Positions 9,948 through 19,900 of a DNA stretch of 41,604 bases are shown here, piece by piece (positions within the stretch are counted from its first letter, which is position 1; each line of letters starts with the position of its first letter). A program made the position numbers and the translations under genes. The DNA is from Paracoccus sp. (in: a-proteobacteria) (lineage in GTDB: Bacteria; Pseudomonadota; Alphaproteobacteria; Rhodobacterales; Rhodobacteraceae). The DNA is taken from assembly GCF_030536915.1 (NCBI RefSeq), contig NZ_JAUNPC010000021.1, positions 1-41,604 of the forward strand, written 5' to 3'. The notes under the pieces are model-generated. The model made no database searches, had not been told where the DNA came from, and worked only from the letters and a program-made list of their open reading frames with translations.

Positions 9948-10771
9948 GCGGGATCGGACAGGCTGCGCGGGTCGGGCACCGGGCCGTCGCCTGCATAGGC
10001 GCGCCAGAGGTCGATCAGCGGGCGGACCCGGTCGGCCTTGGCGTGGTCCTGCCACGGCTTCTCATACTGGAAATGCAGGATCTTCACGTCCTGCCAGCGC
10101 CACAGGTCCGGCATGGCAAACCAGACATATTGCAGCATGTTGAAGAACACCGGCAGGCCGTGCCAGTCGGGGAAATAATGCTCAAGGAAGGTCTGGTCGG
10201 TCCGCCGCCAGAACACGCCCGGAAGATCCAGCTTCGCCAGCATGTCCTCGAAGGTCGCCTGCGAGGGGCGCGCCGTGAAGACGCCCGAGTTCATCCGGTG
10301 GAAATCCGCGAGGCTTTCATAGACATTCGGCGCGGCGCAGAACTGCGGATAGTCGAACAGCTTGTCCACGTTCTGCAGCACCAGCGCGTCTGCGTCGATG
10401 AAGACAACCCGCTCGTAGTCCAATTGCCACAGCCGCAGCTTGGCGAAGTTGTCCAAAGGCGTGTGGAAGGGTGGCTTCTCGCCCTTGGTGAAAGCCGCGC
10501 GGCCGTGCAGCGCGGCCTTCGCATGGGTCGCGTTGAACTCGGGAGAGGTCGGCAGCAACTCGCAGCGGACCAGCCGGGCGCCGAGGGCCGACAGTGGCGC
10601 AAGCCCAGCCTCGGCCACGTCGGTATGCAGGACGCAGATGTCCGCCTGCGTTCCCGACAGCACGATGGAGCGCACCAGCGCCTTCGCGCCCAGCGCATAG
10701 TCGGCGTTCGTCACCAGCGTGACAAAGGCGCGGTCGGACCGCGCGGGGCGGTCCGGCGTCAGGCCTTGCAT
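9944..10771 (-). CDS. sqdD: SqdD-like GT8 (glycogenin-type) glycosyltransferase
   Basis: A 275-residue glycosyltransferase-8 protein. It begins with a GT8 strand (RAFVTLVTNADYALGAKALV), and has the metal-binding DxD at 126-128 in RVVFIDADALVLQN and the downstream MNSGVF and LHF segments that complete the nucleotide-sugar site. In R. sphaeroides SqdD is proposed to transfer sulfoquinovose from UDP-sulfoquinovose to diacylglycerol at the inner face of the cytoplasmic membrane. No membrane segment is visible, so it would be peripheral. The ATG at 10771 shares its A with the sqdB stop (TGATG) and the stop overlaps sqdC, so sqdB-sqdD-sqdC is one tightly coupled operon. Confidence 0.87.
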   Translation of the reverse strand: MQGLTPDRPARSDRAFVTLVTNADYALGAKALVRSIVLSGTQADICVLHTDVAEAGLAPLSALGARLVRCELLPTSPEFNATHAKAALHGRAAFTKGEKPPFHTPLDNFAKLRLWQLDYERVVFIDADALVLQNVDKLFDYPQFCAAPNVYESLADFHRMNSGVFTARPSQATFEDMLAKLDLPGVFWRRTDQTFLEHYFPDWHGLPVFFNMLQYVWFAMPDLWRWQDVKILHFQYEKPWQDHAKADRVRPLIDLWRAYAGDGPVPDPRSLSDPA

Positions 10772-11985
10772 CAGACGGCCTTGAGCTTCTTGCCCTCGGG
10801 GTCGTGGTCGACGCGCTTGGCGATGTCCTTGGTCCAGGCGCTGACGGCGGGCACACGCGAGCGGTCGATGCGGTGGGCATACTTGCGCGCCACGTCCACG
10901 ACCTCGGCCAGCAGGCCCTCCTGCAGAGTGATCGGGTTCAGGCCCAGCGACAGGAACTGGTCGTTCTTCACGATCAGGTCGTTCTCGTCGGCTTCCTTGC
11001 GGGGGTTCGGCAGCATCCGCACCTCGGCCCCCGTCATCCGCGCGACCAGATGGGCGAGGTCGCGGACGCGGTGCGTTTCCGTCATCTGGTTGAAGATCCT
11101 GACCCGCTCGCCCGCCTTGGGCGCATCCCCCAGCGCGAGTTCAATGCAGCGCACGCAGTCCTGGATGTGGATGAAGGCGCGGGTCTGGCCGCCGGTGCCG
11201 TGGACCGTCAGCGGATAGCCGATGGCAGCCTGAATGAGAAAACGGTTCAGCACCGTGCCGTAGTCGCCGTCATAGTCGAAGCGGTTGATGAGCTGCTCAT
11301 GCCGGCGGGTCTGGTCGGTGTGGGTGCCCCAGACGATCCCCTGGTGCAGGTCGGTGATACGCAGCCCGTCGTTCTGGGCATAGAACTGGAACAGGATCTG
11401 ATCGAGGCTTTTCGTCATGTGGTAGACCGAGCCGGGGCGGGTCGGATACAGGATCTGCTGCGGCTTCTTGCCCGAAGGCGTGTCGATCTCGATATCCAGA
11501 TAGCCTTCTGGGATCGGCGCCCCGACCGAGGAATAGCCATAGACGCCCATCGTCCCCAGATGGATCAGATGCGCGTCGATGCCCGTTTCCACCAGCGCCG
11601 CCAGCAGGTTGTGTGTGGCGCTGACGTTGTTGTCCACCGTGTAGACCTTGTGGCGGTCGGTCTTCATCGAATAGGGCGCGGCGCGCTGTTCGGCGAAATG
11701 GATCACGGCGTCGGGCTTGTGATCGGCCAGCCACTGCTTCAGCCGCTCGTATTCCTTGGCGAGGTTCAGCAGGTGGAAATGGATCACGTTGCCGCTTTCC
11801 TGCTTCCAGATGCGGCAGCGTTCCTGGATCGAATCCATCGGCGTCAGGGACTGCACGCCCAGTTCCGTGTCGATCCAGCGGCGCGACAGGTTGTCTACGA
11901 TATGGACCTCGTGGCCCAGGTTGGACAGGTGCAGCGAGGTGGGCCAGCCCACGAAGCCGTCACCGCCGAGAACCGCAATCCGCAT
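10771..11985 (-). CDS. sqdB: UDP-sulfoquinovose synthase
   Basis: Combines UDP-glucose and sulfite into UDP-sulfoquinovose, the head-group donor for the anionic sulfolipid SQDG. The 404 residues match R. sphaeroides SqdB in length. The extended-SDR glycine motif is at the N-terminus (VLGGDGFVGW), followed by the family-specific DNLSRRWIDTELG; the catalytic triad is T145 (GTMGVYG), Y188 and K192 (YHMTK). The ATG at 11985 has AAGGA just upstream; the frame stays open to 12006 without better support. The 144-nt gap to pgm contains a striking palindrome (12042-12065) likely to regulate this operon. SQDG operons are often phosphate-regulated, but I cannot make a convincing Pho box here. Confidence 0.95.
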   Translation of the reverse strand: MRIAVLGGDGFVGWPTSLHLSNLGHEVHIVDNLSRRWIDTELGVQSLTPMDSIQERCRIWKQESGNVIHFHLLNLAKEYERLKQWLADHKPDAVIHFAEQRAAPYSMKTDRHKVYTVDNNVSATHNLLAALVETGIDAHLIHLGTMGVYGYSSVGAPIPEGYLDIEIDTPSGKKPQQILYPTRPGSVYHMTKSLDQILFQFYAQNDGLRITDLHQGIVWGTHTDQTRRHEQLINRFDYDGDYGTVLNRFLIQAAIGYPLTVHGTGGQTRAFIHIQDCVRCIELALGDAPKAGERVRIFNQMTETHRVRDLAHLVARMTGAEVRMLPNPRKEADENDLIVKNDQFLSLGLNPITLQEGLLAEVVDVARKYAHRIDRSRVPAVSAWTKDIAKRVDHDPEGKKLKAV

Positions 11986-12041
11986 GACTCGTTCCTTTTT
12001 CCACAAGCGCGCCCGGTGCCGATTACAGCGCCGCCGGGACG

Positions 12042-12065
12042 CTGTCGAATGCCATATGGCGACAG
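12042..12065. promoter_or_regulatory. Nested palindrome upstream of sqdB
   Basis: CTGTCG (12042-12047) and CGACAG (12060-12065) are perfect inverted arms separated by 12 nt, and the spacer plus first arm base hold a second 10-bp palindrome GCCATATGGC (12051-12060). It lies about 57-80 nt upstream of the sqdB start, a suitable distance for an operator overlapping the promoter. An imperfect inverted repeat of GGGT and ACCC flanks (12065-12084) follows on the far side. The regulator is unknown. Confidence 0.45.
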
Positions 12066-12129
12066 GGTGACGCTTTCGTGACCCTCCGGCAAGGCCGGTC
12101 TGGTTGAAGGTTGTTGGTGCCGCCGCCGG

Positions 12130-13929
<1,800 letters not shown>

Positions 13930-13963
13930 CTAGGGTCGCAGGCACAATCAACCGGGACAGGAC

Positions 13964-16900
13964 ATGGCCAGACACAGATCACGGATCGCGCGTGGGCGTC
14001 GCCCCGAAGGCGGCAGGGCCTTCCTGGGCCTGCTGGCGCGGAATGGCGACCGGGACGGCGTGCGCGGACAGGGGCTTCCCTCGTCCTGGCCCGCGATGCC
14101 CAGGCCGATCCGGCGGGACATCTGGACCGGGCGGTCGCTGCACGACGCGGGGCGCGAGCTTGCCTCGACCCTGCGGCCGGATCTGGCCGACGCGCCCGAG
14201 CGGCCGATTCGGCGGCTGATCGACAACCAGGCCGCGATCCGGCGCAACTACCTGGAAACGGTCGCCGCCGATGAAAGCGACGAGGCGATCACCCCCGCCG
14301 CCGAATGGCTGATCGACAACCACCACATGGTCGAGGAAAACCTGCGCCAGTTGCGGCAGGCCTTCGGCCCCGACTTCCTCAGGCGCCTGCCCGAGGTCGA
14401 GCTGTCCGGCGGCGGCACCGCGCCCCGCAGCCTGGTGATCGCCTGGCTCTTCGTGGCGCTGACGAACTCGGAAATCACCGGCGACGGCCTGACCGAGTTC
14501 CTGCGCGGCTACCAGTCGGTCGCGGTGTTGGACATCGCCGAACTCTGGGCGGTGCCGACCTTCCTGCGCTATGTGCTGGTCGAGAATCTGCGGCGGCTGT
14601 CGGACCGGGTGGCGCAGGCCCGCGACCGCCGGGTGCTGGCCAATGCCATCGCCGACGAGCTGGCCGAAATCGAGGGCAGCCGCGCCGCCGCCGCGGTCAT
14701 CGACCGCCATGGCGACCTTGTCATCGACGACACCGTGGCCGCACAACTGTTCTATCGCCTGCGCGACGGCGGCGCCGAGGCGCAGGCGGCGCTGAAGGCG
14801 CTGGAACGCCGGCTCGGCAGCGCCGGGGCAGGCGACCGCGCCGTGCAGGCCGAATATGCGCGCCAGTCGCGCGGCAACGTCACCGTCGGCAACATCATCC
14901 GCAGCCTGCGCCGCATGGGCGAGATCGACTGGCTCGACTGGTTCGAGGGCGTCAGCCACGTCGATGCCCTGCTGAGCCGCGCGACCGAGTTCGACCGGCT
15001 CGACCAGGCCACCCGCGCGGACTATCGCAGCGCCATCGAGCGGATCGCCCGCCGCTCGGACCTGACCGAGATGCAGGTCGCCCAGCGCGCCATCGACCAG
15101 GGCCGCGCCGACGCCTCGGCGCAGGGCGAGCCCGCCGGCAGCCGCACCGCGGTCGGCCATCTTCTGGTCGGGGCCCGGCGACGGGACTTCCGCCGGGCCT
15201 GCGGCTATCGCCCGCGCCCGGTCGAGCGCCTGGCGCAGCCCGCGCAGGGGGCAGGATGGTGGGTGCTGGCGCTGCCATTGCTGGCCATCACCGCGATGCT
15301 GGTGGCGACGCTGAGCCACGCGCTGCCCTCGTTCGGGCTGGCGGATTGGCAGGTGGCGCTGCTGCTGGCGCTGGCGGTTCTGCCCGCGTCCGACACGGCG
15401 ATGCAGGCGATCTCGTTCATCGCCGCGCGGGTGATCCCGCCGCAGCGCCTGCCCGCCTATGATTTCCGCGCGGGCGTGCCGCCGGAATCGCGCACGCTGG
15501 TCGTCATCCCCGGCATGATCACCTCGGTCGACGCCATCGACGAACTGGCGGGCATGCTGGAATCGCACTACCTGGCGAACCCCCTGGGCGATGTCTCGTT
15601 CGCACTGCTGTCGGACTGGAAGGATGCCCCGACCGAGTCCCTTCCCGACGATGAGCGGCTGCTGGCCCATGCCCGTGCCCGCATCGACGCGCTGGCCGAG
15701 CGCTATGACCACGGCGGCATCCGGCGCTTCTTCCTTCTGCACCGCAGGCGCCAGTGGAACCCGTCGGAAGGCGTCTGGATGGGCTGGGAACGCAAACGCG
15801 GCAAGCTGGCCGAGCTGAACCAGCTTCTGCGCGGGTACGAGGGCACCAGCTTCCTGCCGACCGGCCCGACGCCCCCCGAGGGCATCCGCTATGTGGTGAC
15901 GCTGGACAGCGACACCCGCCTGCCGCGCGACACCGTCAGCGCCCTGGCCGGCAAGATGGCGCATCCCGTGAACCGCCCCGTCCACCGCGAGGACGGGGTG
16001 GTGATCCGCGGCTACGGCATCATGCAGCCGCGCGTCACGCCCTCGCTGACGACGGGGGCCGAGGCCTCGGTCTTCCAGCGCATCTTCTCGGCCAACCGGG
16101 GGCTTGACCCCTATGTCTTCACCGTCTCGGACCTTTACCAGGACCTTGCCGGGGAAGGCAGCTTCACCGGCAAGGGCATCTACGACGTGGACGCCTTTGA
16201 ACGGGCCATCGGCGACCGCATCCGGGAAAACGCGGTCCTGTCCCACGACCTGCTGGAAGGCAGCCTGGCCCGCAGCGCGCTGGTCACGGATGTCGAGGTG
16301 GTCGAGGACTTCCCCATCCGCTACGCCACTGAGGCCAGCCGCCAGCATCGCTGGACGCGCGGCGACTGGCAGTTGCTTCCGCTGATCCTTGATCCCCGCA
16401 ACGGGCTGTCAGGGCTGTCGCGCTTCAAGATGGTGGACAACCTGCGCCGGTCGCTGGTCACGCCCTTCTGGGTCGCGGGTTCGGTCGCGGGCTGGCTGAT
16501 GCTGCCGGGCGCCTATCCGATCCTGTGGCAGGCGGCGCTGATCCTGCTGGTGGCGCTGGTGCCCGTGCTGCAGATCGACATGCGGATCTTCCGTCCCGGC
16601 TATGGCGTGTCCTGGGACTATCACCTGCGCCACATGGGGCGCGACCTCATGACCTACATAACCCAGCTCGGCCTGCGCCTGGGGACCGCCGCGCACCGGG
16701 CGGTGGCCTCGGTGGACGCCATCGGGCGGGCGCTGTGGCGGATGTTCGTGAGCCGCCGCAACCTGCTGGAATGGCGCACCGCCCGCGAATTGGAGCGGGC
16801 GGCAGGCGACGGCGTCCGGGGCGAATACCGGCGCATGGCCGCATCGCCCGCCATCGGCGCGCTGGGCATCCTTGCCACCGCGGTCCTGAACCCGGTCGCG

Positions 16901-19900
16901 CTGCCGGTGGCGCTGGTGATCGGCGGCATCTGGATCGCCGCCCCCTGGATCATGGACCGCGCCTCGCGCCCCCTGGAAACCGAGGACCGGCTGATCGTCC
17001 CCCCCGCGGATGAAGCCGAGCTGCGCCGCATTGCCCGCCGGACTTGGCGCTATTTCGAGGCCTTCGTCGGCCCCGAGACGAACCACCTGCCCCCCGACAA
17101 CTGGCAGGCCGACCCCGAGCCGAAGCTGGCCGAGCGCACCTCGCCCACCAACATCGGGCTTTACCTGATGTCGGTGATGTCGGCCCGCGACTTCGGCTGG
17201 ATCGGGCTGGACACGGCTCTGGACCGCATCGACGCGACGATCTCGTCGATGGAACGGATGGCCCGCTTCCGCGGCCATTTCTTCAACTGGTACGACACCC
17301 GCAACCTTGCCGTTCTGCCCGCCCCCTATGTCTCGGCAGTGGACAGCGGCAACCTCGCGGGGCTTCTGATCGCGCTGTCGGCGGGGCTGCGGGTCTGGGC
17401 CGACGACGCCCCTTCGGTCCGCCGGCGGCGCACCGGTGGCCTCAAGGACGCGCTGGCGAACCTGGCGCTGGAACTCGACGCGCTGGGCCGGGGCCAGCGC
17501 AGCCTGCGCGACCTGCGCACGGCGCTGGACGGCGCCGTGGCGGGGATGCAGGCGGCGCTGGACCAGACCAACGGCAGCCCCGTCTCGGACCCGATCGCGG
17601 CTGCGCAACTGACCACCCGCGCCGCCGAGATCACCCGGCTTTCCGCCGAACTGGACGCCGCCACCCGGGGCGAGGCCGCCGAGGTCCTGGCCTGGGCGCA
17701 ACTGCTGGAACGCGACGCCCGCGACGTGATGACCCCCGCCCCCGAGGGGCGCGAGGCGATCGAGGTCTTCATGCTGCGGACCCGGCTGCTGGCGGAACGC
17801 GCCCGGGCGCTGGCCTTCGGGATGGACTTCGGCCTGTTCGTGCAGAAGGACAAGATGCTGCTGTCGATCGGCTACCGGCCGCTGGACGACCAGCTCGACG
17901 AAAGCTCCTATGACCTGCTGGCGTCCGAGGCGCGGCTGACCAGCTTCCTCGCCATCGCCAAGGGCGACATCAGCAAGGAACACTGGGCGCGGCTGGGCCG
18001 CCCCTTCGCCACGGTCGGGCACCAGGGCGCGCTGCTGTCCTGGTCGGGCTGCATGTTCGAATACCTGATGCCGCCCTTACTGCTGAAGGAACGGCAGGGT
18101 GGCATCCTGAACCATTCCAACATGATGGCGGTGCAGGTCCAGATGGACTGGGGCCGGTCCCAAGGGCTGCCCTGGGGCATCTCGGAAAGCGCCTTCAACG
18201 CCCGCGACCGGCAGATGAACTACCAGTATTACGCCTTCGGGGTGCCGGTCCTGGCGCTGAAGCGGGCCTACGGTGAATATGTGGTGGCGCCCTATGCCAC
18301 GATCCTGGCCGCCCAGATCCGCCCGCATGACGCCGCCCGCAACCTCGCCCGCCTGCGCGAGATGGGCGCAGAAGGCGCCTATGGCTTCTACGACGCCGTC
18401 GACTTCGCCCCTGCGCGCCTGCGCGAGGGCCGCAAGCACGAGATCGTCCGCAACGTCATGGCGCACCACCACGGCATGTCGATCATGGCCATCGCCAACA
18501 CGGTGATGGACGGCATCCACCGCGAACGCTTCCACGCCGATCCGGTGGTCCGCGCCTCGGAACTGCTGCTGCAGGAAAAATCGCCGCGCGACATCACGCC
18601 GGTGACGCGCACCCCGTCCACCAGCGCGGCGGGCCGGCGCGGGACCGCGGGCAACGGCGACACGCTGACCGCCGTGGACGAACCCGCCCGCGCCGACCGC
18701 GAGGTCGCGCTGCTGTCGAACGGCCCCTTCTCGACGATCCTGTCCTCGACCGGCGCCGGGCGGTCGATGCTGGGGGGCGTGGCGCTGAACCGCTGGTCGC
18801 CCGATCCGACGATGGACGACGGCGGCATCTTCGTCTTCCTGCGCGACATGCAGTCGGGCGAATGGTGGTCGGCCACCCATTCCCCCTGCTCGGGCACCGA
18901 CGAACGGTCCAGCGTCGTCTTCGCCGACCACAAGGCCGAGTTCCTCAAGACCGCCAATGCCATCGAAAGCCGGCTCGAGGTCATCGCCGCCGCGGGCGGC
19001 CATGCCGACGGGCGGCGGCTGACGCTGCGGAACCGCTCGGGGTCCGACAAGACGATCGAGATCACGTCATATGGCGAGATCGTGCTGGACAACCCGGCCT
19101 CGGACCGGGCCCATCCGGCGTTTTCCAAGATGTTCGTGCAGACGGAAATCCGCGACGGCGGCACGCTGATCGCCGCCGACCGGCGGCCGCGCGACCCCCG
19201 GGGCCGTTCGGTCCACATGGCCCATCTGGTCGCCGGACCCGAGGGCGCGATCACCCCGGGGGCCGAGGCCGAAACCGACCGCCGCGCCTTCATCGGGCGC
19301 GGGCGCAGCATCCGCGATCCCGCGGCACTCGACCGCGGCGCCACGCTGACGGGGGCGCAGGGTCATACGCTGGACCCGGTCTTCGCGATCCGCCGCCGGG
19401 TGCGGGTGCCCGCGGGCAAAAGCGTTTCGCTGGTCTTCTGGACGCTGATGGCCGACACGGCTGAGGAACGCGACCGCATGGCCGCGCATTTCGCCCGCCC
19501 TGCCGTCTTCGAACACGAGCTGCGGCTGGCCTGGACCTATTCGCAGGTCCAGTTGCGCCACCTGCACGTCACGCTGGACGAGGCCAAGCTGTTCCGCTCT
19601 TACGCCGCCCTGCTGGTCTGGCCCGACCTGCGCTTGGCCGCAACGCCCAAGCGGCGGACGGAACTGGGGTCGCAGTCGGACCTGTGGCCGATGGGCATTT
19701 CCGGCGATGACCCGATCCTGCTTCTGCGCACCGACGACGAGGCCGACCTGCCGATCCTGCGCGAGGTGCTCAGGATGCACGAGTTCCTGCGCCATCGCGG
19801 CGTGGCCCACGACGTGGTGATCCTGAACGAACGCGCGTCAAGCTATGTGCAGGACCTGCAGCACGCCATCCAGATGCTGGTCGACACCGCCTGGCAGGCC

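Noticed and set aside
12042-12084. Pho box upstream of sqdB, as expected for phosphate-regulated sulfolipid synthesis
   Set aside because: Only one half resembles CTGTCAT and the second half is poor and in the wrong spacing; the element is an inverted, not direct, repeat.
13979-16348. A 789-codon - strand frame inside the cyclic glucan synthase gene, with similar ones at 16409-18022 and 20828-22390
   Set aside because: These mirror the codon bias of the + strand gene, whose GT84 and GH94 motifs are intact through the same bases. They are shadows.
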